DNA of 6,935 nucleotides, taken from Sulfurimonas sp. Its GTDB lineage: Bacteria > Campylobacterota > Campylobacteria > Campylobacterales > Sulfurimonadaceae. The notes under the pieces are model-generated. The model was given only the letters and a program-made list of their open reading frames with translations. It was not told where the DNA came from and searched no databases. Below, piece by piece: positions 1-5,862 of the stretch. A program made the position numbers and the translations under genes. Numbering within the stretch: the stretch's first letter is position 1; the number at the start of each line of letters is the position of its first letter. The stretch lies in the NCBI GenBank assembly GCA_030673275.1, contig DAOVJL010000061.1:1-6935 (forward strand), written 5' to 3'.

Positions 1-1433
1 GCGTTAAAACCTACAGTTTCACTATCTGCACTCTCAACCGCATTTACAACAACACCAGTATCATAACCGGCATTTTGTGCAATTTGTTTGATTGGTGCTT
101 TTACAGCACGAAGTATAATTTCACAACCTATTTGTTGATCACCTTCAAGTTCAAGAGAAACCTTTGATGCAGCACGAACAAAAGCAGCTCCACCACCGAT
201 AATAACACCCTCTTCTACCGCAGCTTTTGTAGCTGAAAGTGCATCATCAACACGGTCTTTTTTCTCTTTCATCTCAGTCTCAGTTGCAGCACCAACTTTG
301 ATTACTGCTACTCCGCCTGAAAGTTTTGCTAAACGCTCTTGAAGTTTTTCTTTGTCGTACTCAGAAGTTGTAGCATCTAGTTGAGTTTTTATCTCAGCTA
401 CTCTTTGTTTTACGGCACTTTCATCACCAGAACCGTCAACCACAACAGTGTTGTCTTTATCTATAATAACACGAGCTGATTGTCCAAGTAACTCTAATGT
501 AGCACCTTCAAGTGTATGTCCAGTCTCTTCAGCGATTACTACTCCGCCAGTTAAAGTTGCAATATCTTGAAGCATTGCTTTTCTTCTGTCACCAAAACCA
601 GGAGCTTTAACAGCAGAGATATTTAAAACACCGCGAAGTTTATTTACAACTAAAGTTGAAAGTGCTTCACCTTCAACATCTTCAGCGATAATAAGTAGTG
701 GTCTTTGTGTTTTTTGAACTTGCTCTAGTAGTGGAAGAAGATCTTTAAGTGAAGATATTTTGCTATCACAAAGTAAAATCCAAGGATTTTCAATCTCAGC
801 AATCATTTTTTCAGTATTTGTAATGAAGTATGGGCTTAAGTAACCACGGTCAAACTGCATACCTTCAACAACTTCAAGCTCATCACTGATACCTTTAGCT
901 TCTTCAACAGTGATAACACCGTCTTGACCAACTTTTTCCATCGCTTCTGCAATCATATCACCAATATCACTATCAGAATTAGCAGAAATAGTAGCGACTT
1001 GAGCTATATCTTGATTTGATTTCACAGCTTTTGAAGCTGCTTTTAGGTTCTCTAAAATTGCCTCACAAGCTTTGTCCATACCACGCTTAACTTCAATTGG
1101 ATTTGCTCCAGCAGTGATATTTCTAAGACCTTCTGAAAAAATAGCATTTGCCAAAACTGTAGCTGTAGTAGTACCATCACCTGCCTCATCAGCAGTGTTA
1201 GATGCAACCTCTTTTACAAGTTGAGCACCCATATCTTCTAGCTTGTCTTTAAGTTCAACTTCTCTTGCAACAGAAACACCATCTTTAGTGATTACCGGAG
1301 AGCCGTAACTTCTTTGAATCAAAACATTACGACCTCTTGGTCCCATAGTCACTTTTACAGCATCTGTTAGTTTCTCAACACCTCTTGCTAATACATTTCT
1401 TGCATTGTCTGAAAAAATTATCTCTTTTGCCAT
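1..1433 (-). CDS. groEL: Chaperonin GroEL (Hsp60, Cpn60), 3' end beyond the left edge
   Basis: GroEL is the 60 kDa ATP-driven folding chamber of the cytoplasm and works with the GroES lid. Reading from the ATG at 1433, 477 codons are visible and the frame stays open to the left edge. Bacterial GroEL is about 545 residues, so the last ~70, including the C-terminal tail, are missing. Residues 1-40 contain the family signature [17 protein letters not shown]. The ATP-site residues are present: [10 protein letters not shown] with D51, [12 protein letters not shown] with D86, and D397 in [16 protein letters not shown] followed by the GGG turn. The apical domain (about 190-370) includes [17 protein letters not shown]. 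The start is supported by AGGA at 1441-1444, which overlaps the end of groES. Only 4 bases separate the groES stop from this start, so translation is probably coupled. No frameshift or missing key residue is seen. Confidence 0.98.
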   Translation of the reverse strand, partial: MAKEIIFSDNARNVLARGVEKLTDAVKVTMGPRGRNVLIQRSYGSPVITKDGVSVAREVELKDKLEDMGAQLVKEVASNTADEAGDGTTTATVLANAIFSEGLRNITAGANPIEVKRGMDKACEAILENLKAASKAVKSNQDIAQVATISANSDSDIGDMIAEAMEKVGQDGVITVEEAKGISDELEVVEGMQFDRGYLSPYFITNTEKMIAEIENPWILLCDSKISSLKDLLPLLEQVQKTQRPLLIIAEDVEGEALSTLVVNKLRGVLNISAVKAPGFGDRRKAMLQDIATLTGGVVIAEETGHTLEGATLELLGQSARVIIDKDNTVVVDGSGDESAVKQRVAEIKTQLDATTSEYDKEKLQERLAKLSGGVAVIKVGAATETEMKEKKDRVDDALSATKAAVEEGVIIGGGAAFVRAASKVSLELEGDQQIGCEIILRAVKAPIKQIAQNAGYDTGVVVNAVESADSETVGFN

Positions 1434-1437
1434 ATTA

Positions 1438-1698
1438 TTATCCTATTATCCCAAAAATATCATCAGTTTCTAAAACTAAAAACTTATCTGCACCAAGTGA
1501 AACTTCATTTCCTGCATATTTACCAAACAAAACAATATTTCCACATGCTAGTTCTGAAACTTCTTTACTTACAGCTACAACTTCACCTTGAGATGGCTTT
1601 TCAGTAGCATTATCAGGGATAATAATCCCAGAAGCAGTCGTATTAGCTTCCTCTACTCTTTTTACTAAAACTCTTTTTCCTAATGGTTGAAAGTTCAT
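1438..1698 (-). CDS. groES: Co-chaperonin GroES (Cpn10)
   Basis: GroES is the heptameric 10 kDa lid that caps the GroEL chamber in the cytoplasm. The 86-residue product opens with [15 protein letters not shown], the typical first strand. The mobile loop follows at about 17-32 ([20 protein letters not shown]), carrying the hydrophobic Ile triplet that contacts GroEL apical domains. The end, [12 protein letters not shown], is the usual GroES C-terminal strand. It is shorter than the 97 residues of E. coli GroES, as is normal in Campylobacterota. The start is fixed by AAGGA at 1704-1708, five bases upstream of the ATG. It is the first gene of the groES-groEL operon, and its stop codon directly follows the groEL ribosome binding site. 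Confidence 0.97.
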   Translation of the reverse strand: MNFQPLGKRVLVKRVEEANTTASGIIIPDNATEKPSQGEVVAVSKEVSELACGNIVLFGKYAGNEVSLGADKFLVLETDDIFGIIG

Positions 1699-1739
1699 AT
1701 ATATCCTTATTGTGTTATCAATATATTTTTATTAATGGA

Positions 1740-1768
1740 ATTCTACTAAAAATTTGTTAAATACTTGC
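1740..1768 (-). promoter_or_regulatory. Candidate groESL promoter
   Basis: On the minus strand a TAGAAT -10-like box lies at 1745-1740, 35-40 bases ahead of the groES start. The -35 region is poor (GCAAGT at 1768-1763), which is common for housekeeping promoters in Campylobacterota. I looked in 1699-1842 for a CIRCE repeat (TTAGCACTC-N9-GAGTGCTAA) and for an HspR-type HAIR repeat and saw neither, so heat-shock control is not evident from the DNA. Confidence 0.3.
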
Positions 1769-1795
1769 TAAATTATCTTAGTACTATTAATTTTA

Positions 1796-1824
1796 AGCTT
1801 TTTAAAGGTTTAAAACAATATAAT
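1796..1824 (+). promoter_or_regulatory. Candidate promoter for the tRNA pair
   Basis: A perfect TATAAT lies at 1819-1824, 18 bases ahead of the first tRNA, so transcription would start about ten bases before the mature 5' end. The -35 position (1796-1801, AGCTTT) matches consensus weakly and lies in an A/T-rich stretch. The promoter points away from groESL. Confidence 0.6.
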
Positions 1825-1842
1825 TCCAGCCTCTTAAAAGAT

Positions 1843-1919
1843 GTCACGGTAGCTCAGCTGGTTAGAGCACTGGTCTCATAAGCCGGGGGTCGGGGGTTCA
1901 AGTCCCCCTCTTGACACCA
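1843..1919 (+). tRNA. tRNA with anticodon CAT (elongator Met, or Ile2 after lysidine modification)
   Basis: The 77-base gene folds as a full cloverleaf with an encoded CCA (1917-1919). The D stem is GCTC/GAGC, the anticodon stem CTGGT/GCCGG with loop CTCATAA, and the anticodon CAT at 1877-1879. The variable loop is GGGTC, the T stem GGGGG/CCCCC, the T loop TTCAAGT. It lacks the three G-C pairs of the initiator anticodon stem, so it is not the initiator. An elongator Met and an Ile2 tRNA both carry this CTCATAA loop and I cannot separate them with certainty. The acceptor stem is odd: C1847 opposes T1911, a mismatch at pair 5:68, next to a G-T wobble at pair 7:66. Only 22 bases separate it from the tRNA-Asn gene. 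Confidence 0.93.
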
Positions 1920-1941
1920 TTTTTTAAGAACTTTTTTACAT

Positions 1942-2016
1942 TCCGGATTAGCTCAGCGGTAGAGTAGGTGACTGTTAATCACTTGGTCACTGGTTCGAAT
2001 CCAGTATCCGGAGCCA
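1942..2016 (+). tRNA. tRNA-Asn (GTT)
   Basis: The 75-base cloverleaf has a perfect seven-pair acceptor stem (TCCGGAT/ATCCGGA), discriminator G and encoded CCA at 2014-2016. The D stem is GCTC/GAGT with a final wobble, the anticodon stem GGTGA/TCACT, and the loop CTGTTAA carries anticodon GTT at 1974-1976. The T stem ACTGG/CCAGT encloses TTCGAAT. It probably shares a transcript with the upstream CAT tRNA. No strong intrinsic terminator follows directly. Its 3' end is repeated about 4 kb downstream. Confidence 0.97.
1999..2016 (+). repeat. Left copy of an att-like direct repeat, inside tRNA-Asn
   Basis: The tRNA-Asn 3' end, ATCCAGTATCCGGAGCCA, matches positions 6006-6023 in the same orientation at 16 of 18 bases. 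The differences are A2003/C6010 and G2010/A6017. The 3' half of tRNA genes is the classic target of tyrosine recombinases, which leave this kind of direct repeat. Without an integrase in view this is a candidate attL only. Confidence 0.4.
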
Positions 2017-2407
2017 TTACTTTTTAAACCCCTATATACCAAACTTTCCAACTGAATTATTTAGCTACTGTGCCTATATAGTACCAAAAATTATATATTA
2101 TTTTAAAAGTGAATTGAAATAATTTGACTTTATAGATATATAGAAAATTTGCTTGATGTTATGCAAGGTTGTCTCTCCTCCCTGATACGATGCAAGAGGG
2201 TATATGTAAAATAAATTCTCAGTGCAATAAATATATAATTGTTTTAATTTGTATTATTATCTGTTTTTAAGAAATATAGTTTTATAATGTTGATAGTTAG
2301 ATATAGTATTTTATATTTAGCACTTGTAAGTTGTTGTTTTTCTGACAAAGCCAAACCTTTGAAAAAAGGGGAGGAAAGCTTCGAGTCTGCCTTCAGATAG
2401 TCAAGCT

Positions 2408-2434
2408 GCCAAAGAAGAATTTTTTGGCTTTTTT
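2408..2434 (+). terminator. Rho-independent terminator-like hairpin
   Basis: The stem GCCAAA (2408-2413) pairs with TTTGGC (2423-2428) and is followed at once by six T (2429-2434). A/T pairs inside the loop can extend it. It faces plus-strand transcription coming from the tRNA side, or from an unseen start in the 2017-2400 gap. The stem is short, so efficiency is uncertain. Confidence 0.5.
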
Positions 2435-2489
2435 GCATATCAATCATTTTAAAAGCCATCAAGTAAGTTATGTATGTAGTGTCATGAAA

Positions 2490-2512
2490 ATTTTGTCATT
2501 CAGAGACAAAAT
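2490..2512. repeat. Perfect 8-bp inverted repeat
   Basis: ATTTTGTC (2490-2497) and GACAAAAT (2505-2512) are separated by seven bases (ATTCAGA). It lies just upstream of the likely promoter of the secreted-protein gene and could be an operator. The T-rich flank on the minus strand would also allow a weak minus-strand terminator. Confidence 0.4.
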
Positions 2513-2527
2513 AATTTAGACTGCTCA

Positions 2528-2555
2528 TTGACATAACGATATCGTCAAATATTCT
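2528..2555 (+). promoter_or_regulatory. Candidate promoter with an internal palindrome
   Basis: A consensus -35 box TTGACA (2528-2533) is followed after 16 bases by TATTCT (2550-2555), a fair -10 box. The spacer contains the perfect palindrome ACGATATCGT (2536-2545), placed where a repressor dimer would block polymerase. Transcription would leave an untranslated leader of about 115 bases before the gene starting at 2678. Confidence 0.45.
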
Positions 2556-2677
2556 ATTTTGTAGTTTGTATGATATTTAGCATATTCATACATTTTGGAT
2601 TTTTATATACCTAGCAAAATAGAGTTTAGTGCTATTGAGAATAAATAATATTTAATTATAAAGAAGGAGATAGAACA

Positions 2678-3883
2678 ATGAAATTCAAGAATTCAAGCAT
2701 AATGCTTATGATTGCTTCAGCATCGTTAATTCCAATGTTGGCAATGGCAGATGTTCAAGAATATGGTAATGGGGTAAGTGCAGAGACAGTTCACATACTA
2801 CCGGTTAAGCCACTTATGGAAGCATCTAGTCTTATAGCACCTGCTTCAATACAGGTTACCAATGGTAATTTTGAAACGGGTAATCTTAATGGTTGGGGTA
2901 TTTACCGGGCAGGTAATACAACTGGTTGGTCTACATATACCGGTACGATGTCCCCACCTGCTGCTCACCCAATTCCTTTTCCACCTGAAGGAACTTATGC
3001 TGCAACTAGTCACCAGGGGGGACCTAATGTACAAATTCTTTACCAAGATTTTGTATTAGACGGTCACTACGAACTTAGTTTCACACTGTACTCTCATAAC
3101 TGGGCTAGTGCTTTTTACAGTCCTCCATCGTTATCTTACATCGGTCCACCAAACCAGCAGTATAGGGTGGATATAATGCTACCAGGTGCCCCTTTGCTTT
3201 CAGTTAATCCAGGAGATATCCTGCATACAATTTTTCAGACTATGCCAGGTGATCCCCTTGTAACAGCACCGACATTGTTCGACGTAAATTTGAGTCAATG
3301 GGCTGGTCAGGCTATCCGTCTACGTTTTGCAGAAGTAGATAATGTGACCTTTTATAATGGCTCTGTTGATGACATTAAGCTTAGACGAACTTTAATAGAG
3401 GCAGACGTTGACGTTAAACCAGGGTCTTGTCCAAACCCATTTAATGCTAGAAGCAAGGGTAGCGTACCAGTAGCCATTGTCGGTTCCGCAGATTTAGATG
3501 TTACTACAATTGATCCAGCAACAATTACACTTGCAGGTGTACCTGCACTTGTTGAATGGGAGATCAAAGATACAACACAGCCTGCACCTACTAATATAGA
3601 CTGTTCCACTTGCTTTGACGCGAATAATCAAGCCAATTTCAATTGTGATCTCTGGGATGCCACGGTTAATCCACCAGTAGCTGGTACTGATAGTGTCTTA
3701 GACTCTTATTGCGGAGATGGTTACCTTGATTTAATTGTGAAATTTGATACACAAGCACTAGCTGCTGCAATTGCTGAAGCGGAGAGAAACCAATGTGTTG
3801 AATTAGAGTTAACTGGATTTACGGATGATGGTATTCCTGTAGTAGGTGGTGACTCTGTATTGATTAGAACGAAAATTAAATAA
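2678..3883 (+). CDS. Secreted two-domain protein: jelly-roll-like module plus 'VDVKPGSCPNP' module
   Basis: The 401-residue product has a Sec signal peptide (charged KFK start, hydrophobic 8-23, likely cut after AMA at 24). Residues about 60-237 look like a carbohydrate-binding-type jelly-roll: they open with VTNGNFETGNLNGWG and close with NGSVDDIKL, as in many secreted beta-sandwich modules. Residues about 243-401 form a module I recognise from secreted proteins of many environmental bacteria: VDVKPGSCPNPFN, then KGSVPVAIVGSADLD, then an acidic CGDGYLDLIVKFDT segment that may bind calcium, and a final GGDSVLIRTKIK. Six cysteines (251, 309, 312, 323, 345, 373) sit only in this second module and could form disulfides. 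AAGGAG at 2664-2669, eight bases before the ATG, fixes the start. There is no sorting tail or membrane segment at the C-terminus, so it is probably released. It is visibly richer in G+C than the genes to its right, which fits acquisition from elsewhere. Substrate and role are unknown. Confidence 0.85.
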   Translation: MKFKNSSIMLMIASASLIPMLAMADVQEYGNGVSAETVHILPVKPLMEASSLIAPASIQVTNGNFETGNLNGWGIYRAGNTTGWSTYTGTMSPPAAHPIPFPPEGTYAATSHQGGPNVQILYQDFVLDGHYELSFTLYSHNWASAFYSPPSLSYIGPPNQQYRVDIMLPGAPLLSVNPGDILHTIFQTMPGDPLVTAPTLFDVNLSQWAGQAIRLRFAEVDNVTFYNGSVDDIKLRRTLIEADVDVKPGSCPNPFNARSKGSVPVAIVGSADLDVTTIDPATITLAGVPALVEWEIKDTTQPAPTNIDCSTCFDANNQANFNCDLWDATVNPPVAGTDSVLDSYCGDGYLDLIVKFDTQALAAAIAEAERNQCVELELTGFTDDGIPVVGGDSVLIRTKIK

Positions 3884-3903
3884 CATTCTTAAGTGCTAAA
3901 TCA

Positions 3904-3949
3904 TGAGAGCAGTTTATACAGCATAGGAACTGCTTCCATATAGCTCTCA
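3904..3949 (+). repeat. Compound hairpin after the secreted-protein gene
   Basis: TGAGAGC (3904-3910) pairs with GCTCTCA (3943-3949), and AGCAGTT (3908-3914) pairs with AACTGCT (3928-3934). The arms share AGC at 3908-3910, so the two helices either nest with a bulge or compete. It starts about 20 bases after the stop codon at 3883. No T-run follows, so it may protect the mRNA 3' end rather than terminate it. Confidence 0.45.
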
Positions 3950-3977
3950 AGAAAGAAGAAAGTGTCTAAAGGCAAAA

Positions 3978-4020
3978 TAGAAGCAAGAAGATTGTCTAAA
4001 CGGTTCTTTTCTTGCTTCTA
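3978..4020. repeat. Perfect 12-bp inverted repeat
   Basis: TAGAAGCAAGAA (3978-3989) and TTCTTGCTTCTA (4009-4020) are exact complements around a 19-base centre. No T-tract follows on the plus strand. It could be an end-to-end palindrome of a small non-autonomous element or a stable mRNA hairpin. Confidence 0.5.
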
Positions 4021-4084
4021 CGTTTGCTAGGTAGATCTATCAAATTGGTTGACCACACATTCTAATATTCAACCGACACGAAAC

Positions 4085-4117
4085 ACTCGAAAAATTCTTT
4101 AAAGTTTTTTTTCGAGT
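4085..4117. terminator. 10-bp hairpin, possible terminator
   Basis: ACTCGAAAAA (4085-4094) pairs with TTTTTCGAGT (4108-4117) around 13 bases that contain the palindrome CTTTAAAG. The stem is A/T-rich at its inner end. It lies about 120 bases past the stop of the small minus-strand gene at 4235, so it could end that transcript, although the T-run is inside the stem and not after it. Confidence 0.35.
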
Positions 4118-4234
4118 TATTTACAAGATAGAACAATCACACTGCCAAATCCGTGTCAAATCCCACAATCATTGACTTTTAAGCAACTTTTTTATTACTC
4201 GGTGTCATTCGGTACACTTTTATTTTAGCCAATT

Positions 4235-4375
4235 CTAATACAATTTAATAGTTCTATCTCTCGGGTGTCGAAAATCATCAGGATTATTTGCTTTCCATAC
4301 TAAAGCTGCCCCTATAGCAATCCCAATAATAAGCACTAAGAACATCTTTAATAAATGTTTTACATTACTATTCAT
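4235..4375 (-). CDS. Small single-pass membrane protein, 46 residues
   Basis: I do not recognise a family. The product begins MNSNVKHLLKMFLVLIIGIA. Residues about 9-26 (LKMFLVLIIGIAIGAALV) form one membrane helix with small-residue spacing (GIAIGAA) of the kind that favours helix packing. A positively charged, Arg-rich tail follows (DDFRHPRDRTIKLY). The N-terminal lysines before the helix and the Arg-rich tail give no clear topology. The gene is well supported despite its size: a full AAGGAG (complement of 4383-4388) lies seven bases ahead of the ATG, the frame is clean and ends in TAG, and the composition is that of a real membrane peptide. It stands alone between the repeat-rich stretch and the REP-like hairpin. 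It might be a small stress or toxin-like peptide, but nothing in the sequence decides this. Confidence 0.65.
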   Translation of the reverse strand: MNSNVKHLLKMFLVLIIGIAIGAALVWKANNPDDFRHPRDRTIKLY

Positions 4376-4464
4376 ATTTATGCTCCTTCTAAATCTATAG
4401 AATTGTTTTCTAAAAATGTAGCTCTTTTCTTATTGTCACGTTTTATATATTTACTCATGCTGTG

Positions 4465-4516
4465 CTTGGGAGTGCATAACTCAAGTATACACTCCCAAGT
4501 GAAACTTTGGAACGAG
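4465..4516 (+). repeat. REP-like palindrome with trailing TTGGAACGAG
   Basis: CTTGGGAGTG (4465-4474) pairs perfectly with CACTCCCAAG (4490-4499) around 15 bases, and TTGGAACGAG follows at 4507-4516. A G/C-rich hairpin of this sequence followed by a 'TTGGGAACGAG'-like tail resembles dispersed intergenic repeats I have seen in many environmental bacteria, probably mobilised like REP elements. That link is from memory. The local G+C is far above its surroundings. Confidence 0.5.
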
Positions 4517-4550
4517 AAAAAGTGGAGATTCAACCTCTGGGGTCTTTTTT
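4517..4550. terminator. Possible bidirectional terminator
   Basis: A short stem (TGGAG 4523-4527 with CTCTG 4535-4539, two wobble pairs) is flanked by five A on the left (4517-4521) and six T on the right (4545-4550). In the minus direction it lies about 65 bases beyond the stop of the gene ending at 4615 and could terminate the overlapping gene pair. The stem is weak. Confidence 0.35.
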
Positions 4551-4614
4551 AAACAAAACCAAACCAAATGTTCTAAAAAATTTTAAAGCCATTAAGTCAC
4601 TTTTAATATTATAA

Positions 4615-5670
4615 TTATGCATTTCTCATCCAATATGGCCAACCTAATTGACTTCCAGTTTTATGTTTAAAATTAGCCAATGCTATAGCTGCTCCAACAG
4701 GTGTTAATTCAAGTTTAAAAATTTGTGTATTTTTTAAATCAAATATAAATTCAATATCTTGTTCTAATTCAATAAAAAATAATTTAATTTCCTCACTTGT
4801 CATTATATTACGCCTAAAATATTCCATTATTATTTTTTTTTCATCAGAATCGTATTCTACATCTTTATATAAACTACCTAAGTTTGAAGTACTCATTGCA
4901 TTTAATTGATATTTTTCAGCATCATGAAGACACTTGATTAATAATTTAATATATTTTTCGTCAGAACCTAAATCTTTTGTATACTCATCTAATGTAAACC
5001 CTTTTGAAAATAGTCCTGCATAAACTTTTCTAATATTATTTTGTGGTGCACCTTTAACTGAACTAGTAGAAATACCATTTATACAACCAGTAAATTCAAT
5101 ATGTTTTAAATCTGCTGAATTATATTCAATTTCTTCTTTAAAAGGCAGAACCCATTTTGATAAAAATATTTTAAGATTATTTATTGAATTAGCAAAAAAG
5201 TATGATTCATTTGATAAATAATTTAAAGTAAGAATATTCATTTGTTTATCTGTTAACTTTGGAATAATAGTGATTGACTCTTCTAATGCTATTTGTTTTA
5301 ATCCCCTAACATCTTCCCTCGCTCTATCTACTAAAATATTTGATAATATATCTTCAATGTTTTTATCACCACTTTTTGCACATTCCCTTTGAGCATTAAA
5401 TAAAGCATATTGTAATCCAGGAGATTGAAATTTATCATTTACATTTTCTTCAAATGTTTTTTTTATAAATTTATCTGTAAATGATTCTACTCTCAATAGT
5501 GCTATAGTAGCTGCTTCTTCAGATAACTTCATAAAGTTTGATTTATAAATATCCAAAGCTATATCTCTTGCTTCAGTTGTTGTAATTCCTTGATTAATTA
5601 CAATGTTTTCAGCTTGTAAATTAGTGCTGTTATCTCCTGAATTTTGCTTCTTTATTTTGTCATTTATCAT
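4615..5670 (-). CDS. LPO_1073/Vpar_1526-like family protein, function unknown
   Basis: This soluble 351-residue protein resembles the uncharacterised family named after LPO_1073 (Legionella) and Vpar_1526 (Veillonella). That is recognition from memory: the N-terminal pattern of a short charged lead, SGDNSTNLQAENIVINQGIT (11-30) and then a long helical region fits. The middle (about 30-150) is helix-rich and acidic, with FQSPGLQYALFNAQRECAKSG and DRAREDVRGLKQIALEES. The C-terminal part (about 250-330) looks helical with Asp/Lys-rich turns, and the end is LTPVGAAIALANFKHKTG. No nuclease, ATPase or protease motif is visible. An ATG at 5694 is in frame, but 5670 (MINDKIKKQNSGDNS) fits the family start better. 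Neither has a good ribosome binding site; the 5670 start overlaps the upstream stop by 11 bases, pointing to translational coupling. The gene is very A/T-rich. Confidence 0.75.
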   Translation of the reverse strand: MINDKIKKQNSGDNSTNLQAENIVINQGITTTEARDIALDIYKSNFMKLSEEAATIALLRVESFTDKFIKKTFEENVNDKFQSPGLQYALFNAQRECAKSGDKNIEDILSNILVDRAREDVRGLKQIALEESITIIPKLTDKQMNILTLNYLSNESYFFANSINNLKIFLSKWVLPFKEEIEYNSADLKHIEFTGCINGISTSSVKGAPQNNIRKVYAGLFSKGFTLDEYTKDLGSDEKYIKLLIKCLHDAEKYQLNAMSTSNLGSLYKDVEYDSDEKKIIMEYFRRNIMTSEEIKLFFIELEQDIEFIFDLKNTQIFKLELTPVGAAIALANFKHKTGSQLGWPYWMRNA

Positions 5671-5845
5671 TATTATTGCCAATATTAATATCATTAGCTG
5701 ACTGAATATTAATAGAATTTTTCCCTGAAGACTGATTTAATGTATTATTCTTTTTTGACTTTATAAATAGACTCATTACAAATACAACAACCGATACACC
5801 TATTCCACTAAATATCCATTCTTTATTATCTATTATCCAATCCAT
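5660..5845 (-). CDS. Small membrane-anchored protein with SGKNSINIQ motif, partner of the downstream gene
   Basis: The 61-residue product starts MDWIIDNKEWIFSGIG. One membrane helix (about 10-28, WIFSGIGVSVVVFVMSLFI) is followed by a basic stretch (KSKK) that should lie in the cytoplasm, and then SSGKNSINIQSANDINIGNN at 40-59. That tail has the same pattern as the SGDNSTNLQAENIVINQG segment of the next gene. The ATG at 5845 is preferred over the one at 5863 because TCCTT at 5851-5855 (AAGGA on this strand) lies five bases ahead of it. Its end overlaps the 351-residue gene by 11 bases in another frame. The two could be halves of one frameshifted gene, but each carries its own motif copy and a sensible start, so two genes are more likely. 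Function unknown. Confidence 0.65.
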   Translation of the reverse strand: MDWIIDNKEWIFSGIGVSVVVFVMSLFIKSKKNNTLNQSSGKNSINIQSANDINIGNNNDK

Positions 5846-5862
5846 TTTGTTCCTTTGATGCA

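Larger units (their letters stand above)
2017..2677. other. 660-base A/T-rich region without a convincing gene
   Basis: No open frame here has both a ribosome binding site and protein-like composition. A 72-codon minus-strand frame at 2244-2462 lacks a Shine-Dalgarno sequence. The stretch holds a direct repeat ATGCAAG (2161-2167 and 2190-2196), a small hairpin CCTTT-GAAA-AAAGG at 2356-2369 with a GNRA-type loop, a terminator-like hairpin at 2408-2434, an 8-bp inverted repeat at 2490-2512, and the probable promoter of the next gene. Together these could mark a short untranslated RNA on the plus strand ending near 2434, but I do not recognise any known RNA family. Confidence 0.5.
3884..4234. 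other. 350-base gene-free region rich in inverted repeats
   Basis: No start codon with a ribosome binding site opens a plausible frame on either strand. The stretch is packed with dyad symmetry: a compound hairpin at 3904-3949, a 12-bp inverted repeat at 3978-4020 and a 10-bp one at 4085-4117. TGTCTAAA occurs twice, 30 bases apart (3963-3970 and 3993-4000), and a purine run lies at about 3949-3962. Such density suggests a transcript end plus remnants of a small mobile or palindromic element. I do not recognise a named family. Confidence 0.45.

Noticed and set aside
1385..1591. Plus-strand open frame across groES and groEL
   Set aside because: Antisense shadow of two certain chaperonin genes.
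1699..1842. CIRCE or HspR operator ahead of groESL
   Set aside because: I read both strands and found no match to either inverted repeat.
2244..2462. 72-codon minus-strand open frame
   Set aside because: No ribosome binding site ahead of its ATG pair, it overlaps a terminator-like hairpin, and its second half is low-complexity A/T-derived sequence.
2846..3609. Several short frames on both strands inside the secreted-protein gene
   Set aside because: They overlap a long gene with a signal peptide, recognisable modules and a strong ribosome binding site, and have no support of their own.
3919..4017. Minus-strand stretch reading RLDNLLASILPLDTFFFLES and onward to a stop
   Set aside because: It looks protein-like and might be a gene fragment, but it has no upstream start codon in frame, is cut off by a stop at about 4020, and lies within inverted repeats.
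4070..4270. Recurring GTGTC/GACAC words
   Set aside because: Spacing and flanks are irregular, and one copy is inside a coding region, so chance is sufficient. No CRISPR-like periodic repeat is present anywhere in the window.
4355..4552. 65-codon plus-strand open frame
   Set aside because: It runs across the REP-like hairpin and opposite the start of the small membrane-protein gene, which has the better ribosome binding site.
5660..5694. One frameshifted gene instead of two overlapping genes
   Set aside because: Each frame has its own copy of the motif and a sensible start, and the overlap contains no evident slippery heptamer. It remains a weak alternative.
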